NCBI GenBank assembly: GCA_035528395.1
Contig: DATKYR010000079.1
Span: forward strand, 1 to 64,000
Direction of reading: 5' to 3'
Length of the DNA stretch: 64,000 bases
Origin: NIOZ-UU13 sp035528395
Lineage (GTDB): Bacteria > Planctomycetota > Phycisphaerae > Sedimentisphaerales > Anaerobacaceae
Part shown: piece after piece, positions 44,153-51,490 of the stretch
How positions within the stretch are numbered: the first letter of the stretch is position 1
Layout: the number at the start of each line of letters is the position of its first letter
Notes under the pieces: model-generated
Told to the model about the DNA's origin: nothing
Databases searched by the model: none
Seen by the model: only the letters and a program-made list of their open reading frames with translations
Position numbers and translations under genes: made by a program

Positions 44153-44986
44153 ATGAAAATGGGTAATGTCTATATTGGCCTAAACACTGAGTTTTCTCGC
44201 AGCAGTGACAAACCTTTTGAGTGGGCTGTTGAGAAAGCTGCTGAGATGGGCTACGAGTACATAGAGCCTATGGTTCACTTCGGTCGGGAGCTGATGAGCG
44301 AGGCCGGGTATTTCCACACCGTTTCGATGTTTGACGACCCATACCGAATCAAGGAAGCATGCGACAAAGCAGGATTGAAGATTTCCGCACTTCAGGCTCA
44401 CGGGCCTTTGGGCAGGCCGGAGGTTCACGGAGAGTACATCAAGATGGCGATTCGTGTTGCGGCCGAGATAGGGGTACCGGTAGTCAATACCGACGAAGGC
44501 ATCAAGGCCAAGTGGACGACCGAAGAAGAGGACCACGTGTTGATTAAGTACACGCTTCAGGAAGCGGCCTTTGTCGCCGAGCGTCGCGGCGTTGTCATCG
44601 GGCTGGAACCACACGCCCAATACTCCAAAACGCCCGATGGTTTGGACCGTATCTACAATCTGGTCAAATCGCCGGCCATCGGAATCAACTTAGATACCGG
44701 CAATGCCTACTTAGCTGGGCAGGATGTGTACGAATGGCTGGAACGGGTGGCTGAACGGCTGGTACATTTGCACGCAAAGGATATTTCCGTAGAGCACGCC
44801 GAAGCTGAGCGGGGCAAGGTAACCGGCACGCCGGTGGGTTGCGCATGTGGCGATGGAGTCATCGACTGGGCCAGGGTCATCGAAATTGTCAGTAAGAAGA
44901 CTCCTCGCGACATCGTATTTTCCGTGGAGTGTGGTACGCCCGACCAGGCACAACGCAGTCTCAAGCATCTCAAGGGATTAGTATAA
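44153..44986 (+). CDS. Sugar phosphate isomerase/epimerase
   Basis: This 277-residue cytoplasmic TIM barrel is preceded by AAGGAGC. Metal and active-site motifs: 'YEYIEPMVHFG', 'VVIGLEPHAQYS' (Glu), 'GINLDTGNAYLAG' (Asp), 'LVHLHAKDIS' (His) and 'VFSVECGTPDQ' (Glu). The layout matches ketose 3-epimerase and hydroxypyruvate isomerase relatives. It lies between two Tat-exported enzymes, so it probably handles the product after uptake. Confidence 0.88.
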   Translation: MKMGNVYIGLNTEFSRSSDKPFEWAVEKAAEMGYEYIEPMVHFGRELMSEAGYFHTVSMFDDPYRIKEACDKAGLKISALQAHGPLGRPEVHGEYIKMAIRVAAEIGVPVVNTDEGIKAKWTTEEEDHVLIKYTLQEAAFVAERRGVVIGLEPHAQYSKTPDGLDRIYNLVKSPAIGINLDTGNAYLAGQDVYEWLERVAERLVHLHAKDISVEHAEAERGKVTGTPVGCACGDGVIDWARVIEIVSKKTPRDIVFSVECGTPDQAQRSLKHLKGLV

Positions 44987-45220
44987 GGATTGTCGGTATT
45001 GTTGAAAATTCAGCGATTTGAAGAAGTAATAATATTTTCGCGGAAGGTTTAGGTTGCGTATTAATTGCTGCAAGTTATAATGGAAAAGCAGTTGAAAGTG
45101 CTGGTAAGGATTAATATCTTTCCATTTGGTTGGAGGTGTTTTTGTGAAAGATAGTTACATACCCATGGTGGCGGAGAATCCAGCAAAATAATGAACGTCA
45201 ATTTTAGGAGTATTGAAATG

Positions 45221-46141
45221 AATAATCGCGAAAAGATTTCTCGGCGTAATTTTATGGCTTCCGCTGCGGCAGCAGCAGTAGCGGTTTCGACGGCAACCTC
45301 TACGACGCGGGCGGCAGGGACTTCAAAGAAGTTCAAACTCAAATATGCACCAAACTTTGGCATATTTCGCCAGCACGCAGGCAGGGACGAAATCGACCAG
45401 CTTAAATTTATGGCCGAACAGGGTTTTTCCGCTATGTTCGATAACGGCCTGATAGGAAAGCCGAAGGATTTGCAGGAAAAGATTGCAAAAGAAACGGACC
45501 GATTGGATATGACCATAGGGCCGTTTGTCCTGTATGCCGATTTCAGCGTAAAGTCATTTGTTACCCGCGACAAGGCGATACGCGAGATGCTGATAAACAA
45601 GATGAAAGACGGTGTTGAATTGGCTAAGCGCGTCAACGCCAAATGGGCGCTGGTCGTGCCGGGTCGTTTCGATGAGGGCCTTGAGTGGGATTATCAGACA
45701 GCTAACGTAATCGAGAACCTCAAGTATTGCGCCGAAGTATGTGAGCCGTCAGGACTGGTTATCGTAATTGAACCTCTGAATGCATGGACGAATCATCCGG
45801 GACTATTCCTGACAAAGATTCCTCAGGCATATCAGATTTGCCGGGCGGTGGGCAGCCCTTCCTGCAAGATTATCAACGACATTTATCACCAGCAGATTAC
45901 CGAAGGCAACCTTATCCCGAATATCGATATGGCCTGGGATGAAATCGCCACTTTCCATCTGGGCGATAATCCTGGCCGCAAGGAACCAACAACCGGAGAA
46001 ATCAATTACAAAAACATCTTCAAACATCTCTATAACAAAGGTTATAAGGGCGTATTATGTATGGAGCACGGCAGAAGCAAGCCGGGCAAGGAAGGCGAGA
46101 TGGCAGTCATTGAAGCCTATCGAGCCTGCGATGATTTTTAG
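45221..46141 (+). CDS. Tat-exported hydroxypyruvate-isomerase-like protein
   Basis: The ATG at 45221 is chosen because TTTAGGAG lies just upstream; the earlier ATG at 45191 adds only ten residues. The 306-residue protein has a twin-arginine signal ('KISRRNFMASAAAAAVAVS'). It then has a Hyi-like barrel: 'IVIEPLNAWTNHPGLFLTK' (Glu), 'CKIINDIYHQQITEGN' (Asp, His), 'ATFHLGDNPGRKEPTTGEINY' and 'VLCMEHGRSKPG' (Glu). The 'GDNPGR.EP.TGEI' run is strongly Hyi-like. Hyi interconverts hydroxypyruvate and tartronate semialdehyde, but exported relatives likely use other keto-sugars. Confidence 0.88.
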   Translation, partial: NNREKISRRNFMASAAAAAVAVSTATSTTRAAGTSKKFKLKYAPNFGIFRQHAGRDEIDQLKFMAEQGFSAMFDNGLIGKPKDLQEKIAKETDRLDMTIGPFVLYADFSVKSFVTRDKAIREMLINKMKDGVELAKRVNAKWALVVPGRFDEGLEWDYQTANVIENLKYCAEVCEPSGLVIVIEPLNAWTNHPGLFLTKIPQAYQICRAVGSPSCKIINDIYHQQITEGNLIPNIDMAWDEIATFHLGDNPGRKEPTTGEINYKNIFKHLYNKGYKGVLCMEHGRSKPGKEGEMAVIEAYRACDDF

Positions 46142-46215
46142 TCCGGCTGATTTTAAAAAGAATTTTGGAGGCACATAACTTCATTAACAACCAATTTAAT
46201 CGAAAGGGATTATTT

Positions 46216-47523
46216 ATGAAGAAGAAATTAAACGAAAAAATCAGTAACATTTCGCGAAGGGATTTTGTCAAGACATCGGCGGCAGGCATGGCGGCGGTCC
46301 TGGCCGGCAAGAATGTTATCTTTGCTGCGCGCGCTAACAGGAAGATGCGCGTGGGTCTGATTGGCTGCGGTGGCCGGGGCAATGGGGCTCTGGGAAACTG
46401 CATGGATGCGGGCGAACATATCGAGAATCTGGAGCTGGAAGTCGTAGCAACGGCTGACTGGTTCAAGGACAGGGCGGTCGAAGCCGGGAAGAAATATAAT
46501 GTCCCTGAGTCACGCTGTTTCTTCGGCGCCGATGCCTATAAGAAGGTCCTCGATACAAATGTCGACATTGTCCTGATTGCGACGTCGCCGAATTTCCGCC
46601 CTGTGCATTTTGAGGCGGCAATCAAAGCGGGCAAACATGTCTTTATGGAAAAGCCCGTTGCTATTGACCCGCCGGGCGGCCGAAGGGTTATCGAAGCCGG
46701 CGAGCTGGCAAAGAGCAAAGGCCTAGGAGTTGTTGCCGGTACACAGCGCCGCCATGAGAGAAGCTATCGCAGAACCGCTTATGCCGTAAAGCACGGCGCC
46801 ATCGGCGATATCAGAGGCGGCTGCGTCTGGTGGTGTGGTGGTGCTCTGTGGTATAAGACCAAGGAAGCGGGCGAGAGCGATGCGGACTACATGGTACGCA
46901 ACTGGGTCAGCTTCACCGAGATGTCGGGTGACCATATCATCGAGCAGCACGTTCACAACCTCGATGTTGCTAACTGGTTCATCGGGCATCCGCCGATAAG
47001 GGCCCTTGGATTCGGCGGACGCGCCCGCCGCAAAACCGGCAACCAGTTTGACTTCCACAGCGTTCAGTATGACTATGAAGACAACCTTCACATCCATAGT
47101 ATGTGCCGCCAGATTAACGGCTGCTATAACAGAGTCAGTGAGCACTTCATAGGCAGCGAGGGTTCAACCTGGGGTGACGGCGGCAAGATGGTTTCGAGTA
47201 AGAGCATCGACGTGCCGGACTTCCCCGAGCACAAAGGACCGTACTGCCAGGAGCATGTTGACCTGCTCAACAGCATCCTTGACGGCAAGCCGCTCAACGA
47301 GGCCCGCAACGTTGCCGAATCCACACTTACTGCGATTATGGGCCGTATCGCCACTTATACCGGCCAAATGGTCAGGTGGTCGGACCTTACCGAGAACAAG
47401 GATTCACAGTGGTATAACCTCACTCTCAAGCCGACCGCCGAAGACTTCGAAAAGGGCGAGGTCGTAGCTCCACCGGACGAAATCGCTGCTGTCCCGGGCT
47501 CAGAAAGAAACCGAAGAGGATAA
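46216..47523 (+). CDS. Tat-exported Gfo/Idh/MocA oxidoreductase
   Basis: From the ATG at 46216 (AAAGGGA upstream) the protein has 435 residues. The leader 'NISRRDFVKTSAAGMAAVLAG' is a clean twin-arginine signal. Then 'VGLIGCGGRGNGALGNCMD' (NAD-binding), 'HVFMEKPVAIDPPGGRRV', and 'SGDHIIEQHVHNLDVANWFIG' with His and Asp on the substrate side. It is a paralogue of the gene at 42744. It closes the operon and is followed by an intrinsic terminator. Confidence 0.9.
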   Translation: MKKKLNEKISNISRRDFVKTSAAGMAAVLAGKNVIFAARANRKMRVGLIGCGGRGNGALGNCMDAGEHIENLELEVVATADWFKDRAVEAGKKYNVPESRCFFGADAYKKVLDTNVDIVLIATSPNFRPVHFEAAIKAGKHVFMEKPVAIDPPGGRRVIEAGELAKSKGLGVVAGTQRRHERSYRRTAYAVKHGAIGDIRGGCVWWCGGALWYKTKEAGESDADYMVRNWVSFTEMSGDHIIEQHVHNLDVANWFIGHPPIRALGFGGRARRKTGNQFDFHSVQYDYEDNLHIHSMCRQINGCYNRVSEHFIGSEGSTWGDGGKMVSSKSIDVPDFPEHKGPYCQEHVDLLNSILDGKPLNEARNVAESTLTAIMGRIATYTGQMVRWSDLTENKDSQWYNLTLKPTAEDFEKGEVVAPPDEIAAVPGSERNRRG

Positions 47524-47606
47524 CAGTTTTTTACCCTTTTCAATGTGCTTTGCGAAACACCAGAAGGGCGAAAACCTGCACTTTGACAATTATTGACTTT
47601 CGGTAA

Positions 47607-47638
47607 AAAAGTCGCGCCGTAACGAGCGCGGCTTTTTT
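47607..47638 (+). terminator. Intrinsic terminator of the second sugar operon
   Basis: AAGTCGCGC and GCGCGGCTT pair over a 7-base loop with one wobble and run into TTTTTT. It lies about 90 bp after the last oxidoreductase stop. Confidence 0.8.
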
Positions 47639-47797
47639 ATTTATAAGCTTAATGTCACGCTATAGTTAACTTTCGCACTTTTTGAATTGTGTTAAATTGG
47701 GTAATTTTAAGCTTATGAGCCATTTCACAACAATATAATTATTTTTGTAATGTTCGAACGATTTGCCGAACATGCATAAATTACCAAATTATTCGTT

Positions 47798-47921
47798 ATA
47801 CGAATTCAAGTTAATTCTTGCGCCTTACTCTAAAAGCATTCCGGCCGTGAGGGTGGGATAAATGGCTACTATATCATAAATCGTCATTATATAAAGCGCA
47901 CTTATTAAGTTGAATTGGTAT
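47798..47921 (+). mobile_element. 124-bp inverted-repeat element, copy 1
   Basis: It begins ATACGAATTCAAGTTAAT and ends with the near complement (ATTAAGTTGAATTGGTAT). The 26-bp ends agree at 21 positions and are framed by TT...AA, suggesting insertion at TA. The core includes TTCCGGCCGTGAGGGTGGGA. A 124-bp copy in opposite orientation lies at 57861-57984. No reading frame, so non-autonomous; a mariner/IS630-type source is inference from the TA frame. Confidence 0.7.
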
Positions 47922-48012
47922 AAGTCCTTATTTTGCAAAGGATTCATCTAATAAAAAGTGTGAAACTCAACGCTATATAGAGCTATAAATATTCCGAAAC
48001 TCCGGAAGCTTA

Positions 48013-48188
48013 GAGCCTATCCAAATAACCAACTCTATTGCGGCCGGCTGCAAAGCCCGATGCCTGCGTTGTCAGCCAAAAATGTTCTCAACGTGGAGAA
48101 AACCACGCCTCCGAGCCTTTTTGGCCTGCCGCCTTGGCCTCGAACTTTTCGCTCGGCCTCATAACGACCCGGTTATTCGGATAAGCTC
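48013..48188 (+). mobile_element. 176-bp MITE-like element, copy 2
   Basis: Same ends and length as copy 1 (GAGCCTATCC...GGATAAGCTC). TTA duplicates flank it at 48010-48012 and 48189-48191. The right-hand TTA is, on the minus strand, the TAA stop codon of the SH3 gene, so insertion occurred exactly at that gene's end. Confidence 0.75.
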
Positions 48189-49370
48189 TTAGCGTAAGTC
48201 GGCTATTTCTGTAAATCGTACCAGGGCGCCTGCCGATTGTGGATGCGGCTCTATTGTTCCAACCAGCCCCACTTTTTGGCCTACGAGTCTGCTTAGTGTC
48301 ACCTGCGAGACCTGGGCGCCCGGTAGAGCATAACAGATGGTTTTGCCTGCTTCGTTGATTATACGGTAGTGCCCCGGGCCGTAAGTCGTGAAAGTTTGAA
48401 GCCGCCCTACAGTTGCAAATCTGCCCAGGTCTTGAAATTCCGCCAGTCTTGTGGCACGGGCCTTATTTATTCGTGACTTAATCTTCTGCAATTGCTCATT
48501 CTGAAGCTGAACTTGTTTGGTTACCGCCAAAGCTAATTCAAAGCCCTCTACCTGCTTAAGCATAAACGCCGCATAGCGTGCAACCTTATCGTCATCTTTG
48601 TTCTCGGCAATCTTAATAAGTGCCTCTTTCATATTTGTGTAGTTCTGCTGCTCTCTTGGTTTAGCACGTTCGGCCTCAACTTGCTCTCGCAGAGCGTTAT
48701 ATTTATCGAGCATTGTCTCAGTCGGGGCCGGTTCGGGAACAACCTCTTCGGGAGCCTCGGTGGGCTCAGCCGTCGGTTCAACAACCGAGGGCTTAACTGT
48801 CGGCGGTTTAACTGCCGGTGTCTCAACAGCTGGAGCAGCCTCTTCAACCGACGGTATAGGATTTGTAAAATTGATGCTTACCCAAAGATAGGCAAAAGAC
48901 GGAGGTGCTATTTTGTAATAATCATCCATCTGCTCGCCTATTAGCTTGACTTTGTCACCCTTGTCGAGCTTTCCCTGCAGGGTCGTCGAATATAACGGCT
49001 TTACGAAATCGGAACCGGCATAGACACGAACTCTGTCACCTGTAACAGTACCGAGGGTAGAATTGGCCGGGTCAATGCTGACATACTGCATTGAGATCCA
49101 GGAAAAACTCCCCGCCGGCGGGACAATGCGTGCCCAGCTAAACTGTTTGCCTATCACTTTTACTTTGTCGCCTTCGTTGAGTTTGCCGCAGTAGTAAAAG
49201 TTCGTACCCGGACCTGAGCGGACATAGAGGTTATTGCCGGTTATTTCGGCCATATAGGGAAAAGCCGGGGTGTCGGGGCCGCTGGTCGTAGTGGCAGCTT
49301 CCTGGGCAACGCCGACGGAGACTAAACATATTAGAATAACGATAGCGAACAATTTGATGTAGGATTGCAT
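48189..49370 (-). CDS. Exported SH3-domain protein
   Basis: From the ATG at 49370 (GGGAGA upstream) this is a 393-residue protein with a signal peptide ending 'SVGVAQEA'. Two bacterial SH3 domains follow ('NLYVRSGPGTNFYYCGKLNEGDKVKVIG' and 'RVRVYAGSDFVKPLYSTTLQGKLDKGDKVKLIG'). A Pro/Glu/Val-rich linker, a charged helical segment (likely coiled coil) and a C-terminal beta domain ('HYRIINEAGKTICYALPGAQV') complete it. SH3b domains usually bind cell-wall peptides or protein. A TTG-type start at 49415 is rejected because it precedes the signal. Its stop codon lies in a MITE target duplication. Confidence 0.8.
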   Translation of the reverse strand: MQSYIKLFAIVILICLVSVGVAQEAATTTSGPDTPAFPYMAEITGNNLYVRSGPGTNFYYCGKLNEGDKVKVIGKQFSWARIVPPAGSFSWISMQYVSIDPANSTLGTVTGDRVRVYAGSDFVKPLYSTTLQGKLDKGDKVKLIGEQMDDYYKIAPPSFAYLWVSINFTNPIPSVEEAAPAVETPAVKPPTVKPSVVEPTAEPTEAPEEVVPEPAPTETMLDKYNALREQVEAERAKPREQQNYTNMKEALIKIAENKDDDKVARYAAFMLKQVEGFELALAVTKQVQLQNEQLQKIKSRINKARATRLAEFQDLGRFATVGRLQTFTTYGPGHYRIINEAGKTICYALPGAQVSQVTLSRLVGQKVGLVGTIEPHPQSAGALVRFTEIADLR

Positions 49371-49448
49371 TTTTATATCTCCCAAAAAATAAGTTCCTAT
49401 TCCCCAAATCAACAAATTTCAAACCGCCAAATAACTCTTCGGCCTTTC

Positions 49449-49477
49449 AAATTAGCACCCGTCGAGGCGATTGTCAA
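49449..49477 (-). promoter_or_regulatory. Sigma-70-type promoter of the SH3 gene
   Basis: On the minus strand TTGACA (49472-49477), a 17-bp spacer and TAATTT (49449-49454) precede the SH3 start at 49370 by about 75 bp. The -35 is perfect, the -10 fair. Confidence 0.5.
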
Positions 49478-49496
49478 CTTTTTTATTGGATTAAAT

Positions 49497-49565
49497 ATAG
49501 CCGCTGCCGGCGTTATTTTCCAATGATACTTCGTCAATTTTGCCTGTATAAGTATGCTTATTATT
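49497..49565 (-). repeat. Dispersed KIDEVSLEN fragment, copy 1
   Basis: On the minus strand this reads NKHTYTGKIDEVSLENNAGS in one frame. A copy at 51254-51325 reads NKHAYSDKIDEVSLENTAGS. Several differences are at silent positions (AAG/AAA, CAT/CAC, TAT/TAC, TCA/TCG), which hints at a once-coding source. Neither copy lies in a convincing gene. Confidence 0.45.
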
Positions 49566-49664
49566 GGAATTTTCGGGAATTTTACCTTAAAATTATGTCG
49601 GCTATAATATTGAACATTGCTTAGTTTGTAAAGAGGCAACATCGGATCAATTAGCAGGCGCCCC

Positions 49665-50061
49665 CGTTTGCAATCCGCCTACGGCGGACAAGATTGGGTT
49701 TGTTTATTCGGACTTCGAAATCATCTTTTTTTCTGTAATCCTTTGTTATAAGTGAGTTTACATTCATTTTGGACTTTCGGCAATTGGGTTTGATTGGGTT
49801 TGAATTGGGTTTGTTTTGACCAAGTGTCCAATCGCTAATATTTTCATAATCCGTTGTTAAAATAGAACTTACGTTCATTTGCAATCCGCCTACGGCGGAC
49901 AAGATTGGGTTTGTTTTGCATAAAAAGAGCTGATTTGTAGAGAATCCTCGACAGATGTAGAGGTGCGAGTTAGTGAAAAGTGAGCTAAAGTGCCTAAAGT
50001 GAGCTAAAGTAAAATAAAGTGAACTAAAGTGCCTAAAGTGAGCTAAAGTTGGATTCTCGAT
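49665..50061 (-). repeat. KPN tandem-repeat block, copy 2
   Basis: It repeats the block of 3935-4371 with about two units (TTGGGTTTGTTT, TGTAATCCTTTGTTATAA, GAGTTTACATTCATTTTGG), two CCGCCTACGGCGG hairpins, and the SIENPTLAHFRHFSSL end, here partly duplicated (AAAGTGCCTAAAGTGAGC twice). The same order relative to the MTFQ cassette shows that the composite moved or was duplicated as one unit. Confidence 0.65.
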
Positions 50062-50071
50062 GCTTGTAAAT

Positions 50072-50190
50072 GGTTCATAGTTCATAGTTCATGGTTCATG
50101 GTTCATAGTTCATAGTTCATGGTTCATGGTTCATAGTTCATAGTTCATGGTTCATGGTTCATAGTTCATAGTTCATGGTTCATGGTTCAT
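50072..50190. repeat. Heptamer tandem array TTCATAG/TTCATGG
   Basis: About 17 tandem 7-bp units, GTTCATA or GTTCATG, follow an A,A,G,G order that gives a 28-bp higher-order period. It sits between the KPN block and the MTFQ cassette, where copy 1 has TTTACTA tandem repeats (4394-4415) instead. Confidence 0.8.
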
Positions 50191-50212
50191 TGATTATTGA
50201 CTAACGAATAAA

Positions 50213-50391
50213 TTAAACTGGGCTGGCTGGCTCTAAGTCCTTGCTGCGCTGCAGCTTACGACATGCAAACTGAAATGTCATTTTCGCCTGCTGGCGGTTT
50301 ATGTTAGCCTGTTGGCTAACATACGTGTATTTTAACATATATACAAACAATGTCAACAAATAAATGACCAAAAAAGCATTTTTTTTTGTCA
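50213..50391 (-). repeat. MTFQ promoter/mini-ORF cassette, copy 2
   Basis: On the minus strand: a CCAAAAAA-type A/T hairpin, TTGACA (50351-50356), 16 bp, TAAAAT (50329-50334), hairpin GTTAGCC/GGCTAAC, and a mini-ORF from 50281 to 50213 that encodes MTFQFACRKLQRSKDLEPAS and two more residues. Promoter spacing and peptide match copy 1. An in-frame upstream ATG would give MLKYTYVSQQANINRQQAK before MTFQ, but that extension is not in frame in copy 1. Confidence 0.5.
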
Positions 50392-50552
50392 CACTGAGCC
50401 CTTCGCTTCTCTCAAGGGTAAACTCCGCGAAGAATCTAATTTTTACCGCCGAGAACGCAAAGAAATTAAAAATGATAATCAGACCCAGTCCATGCTGATT
50501 AGCGCAGATTTTCAATTATATTTTTATCTCAGCGATATCAACGTAATCAGCG

Positions 50553-50921
50553 TCAAAAAATAGAATTAAGCTCCGCTTTCTCTGCGAACTCCACGGTTAA
50601 TGTGAAATGCAGATTAGACATGTCCCACGGCTTGGTTCTTCTCTGACTTAAATCACGAGCACCATGTATAAAGGTAAGGACTAAAATGCGGTCAGTTTCA
50701 ATACGGTACATAATCCGATAATTGTACAATAAAAGCTCCCGAATATTTTCATCTTCAGCCTCCGGGACAGACCTGCCCATCTTGGGAAAATTCTCGAGGC
50801 CTTCCACGGCTTCAATAATTTTTTCGATAAATCGAGCTGCATAATATTCTGAGTCTCTGCTGATATAATCCCGAATTTGTTCTAAATCCAGAAGGGCCGG
50901 TTGAGTCCATTCGATTTTCAT
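50553..50921 (-). CDS. ParE/RelE-type toxin
   Basis: This 122-residue protein is a ParE-fold toxin: 'IEWTQPALLDLEQIRDYI', 'AARFIEKIIEAVEGLENFPKMGR' and 'IRELLLYNYRIMYRIETDRILVLTFIHGARDL'. ParE toxins block gyrase, while RelE toxins cut mRNA; the helix and loop lengths favour ParE. The last 25 residues (MSNLHFTLTVEFAEKAE...) extend past the usual end and may be a recent read-through. Its ATG overlaps the antitoxin stop by 4 bp. Confidence 0.85.
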   Translation of the reverse strand: MKIEWTQPALLDLEQIRDYISRDSEYYAARFIEKIIEAVEGLENFPKMGRSVPEAEDENIRELLLYNYRIMYRIETDRILVLTFIHGARDLSQRRTKPWDMSNLHFTLTVEFAEKAELNSIF

Positions 50922-51097
50922 TTTGAAAGAAGCCTTTTTTTAACTTCTTTGTGTGGAATAACACATCCTTCATCAGCAGCTTTCAAGGCAACTGCTAATT
51001 TCTTCTTGACATAAAATTCGTACATAATGTCATCCCAGGTCGCTTGCTCCGGCAACTTATCAATGAGCTTCTTTGCTTCTTTTTTAATAATACTCAT
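50918..51097 (-). CDS. Putative antitoxin of the ParE-type toxin
   Basis: This 59-residue protein starts at 51097. Its text 'LIDKLPEQATWDDIMYEFYVKKKLAVALKAADEGCVIPHKEV' is typical of small antitoxins paired with ParE/RelE toxins in this group. The frame is open back to 51409, but the upstream part is a dispersed repeat fragment. The ATGA overlap with the toxin gene supports coupled translation. A promoter lies at 51172-51200. Confidence 0.8.
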   Translation of the reverse strand: MSIIKKEAKKLIDKLPEQATWDDIMYEFYVKKKLAVALKAADEGCVIPHKEVKKRLLSK

Positions 51098-51171
51098 AGG
51101 CTTTTGACCTCGTATTATAATATTGCTTACGTAGATTTCTAATTCCTTATTGGGTTTTTCGATAAAAACTA

Positions 51172-51228
51172 TGATAACAGAGAAAGGTTGAAAGGTCAAC
51201 AAAAAATGGCCAAAAAAGCACTTTTTTG
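51172..51228 (-). promoter_or_regulatory. Promoter module of the toxin-antitoxin operon, shared with MTFQ cassettes
   Basis: On the minus strand an A/T hairpin (CCAAAAAAGTGCTTTTTTGG, 51208-51227) is followed by TTGACC (51195-51200), 17 bp and TATCAT (51172-51177). The hairpin, the A/T tract and the -35 closely match those of the two MTFQ cassettes at 4565-4605 and 50351-50391. The hairpin could also stop incoming transcription. Confidence 0.55.
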
Positions 51229-51253
51229 GTCCCCCTGCCTGACCCGCACGAAA

Positions 51254-51325
51254 TAGGCCGCTGCCGGCAGTATTTTCCAACGATACTTCGTCAATTTTGT
51301 CTGAGTAAGCGTGTTTATTAGAGAA
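51254..51325 (-). repeat. Dispersed KIDEVSLEN fragment, copy 2
   Basis: Pairs with 49497-49565. On the minus strand it reads NKHAYSDKIDEVSLENTAGS. It lies between the toxin-antitoxin promoter and the second ankyrin gene. The rest of 51326-51490 shows no gene. Confidence 0.45.
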
Positions 51326-51490
51326 ATTTTCGAGAATTTTATCTTTAATCAATGTATAATACCGAATCGGAAACCAGGGATTTTCGTCAACAACACCAGG
51401 GGCACTCATTTATTAGTGTTACTTTTTCTGTTTTTTGAGCCTTATATACGAGGGGGGCGCAGATAGTGTAATCATAGGAGACAGCCAAAG

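Noticed and set aside
47524..48188. Hidden tRNA or rRNA genes in the large gaps
   Set aside because: No cloverleaf pattern or rRNA-like sequence was seen in any gap; the space is filled by repeats and mobile elements.
50072..50190. Possible CRISPR array
   Set aside because: The 7-bp units are contiguous with no spacers, and no cas gene is present.
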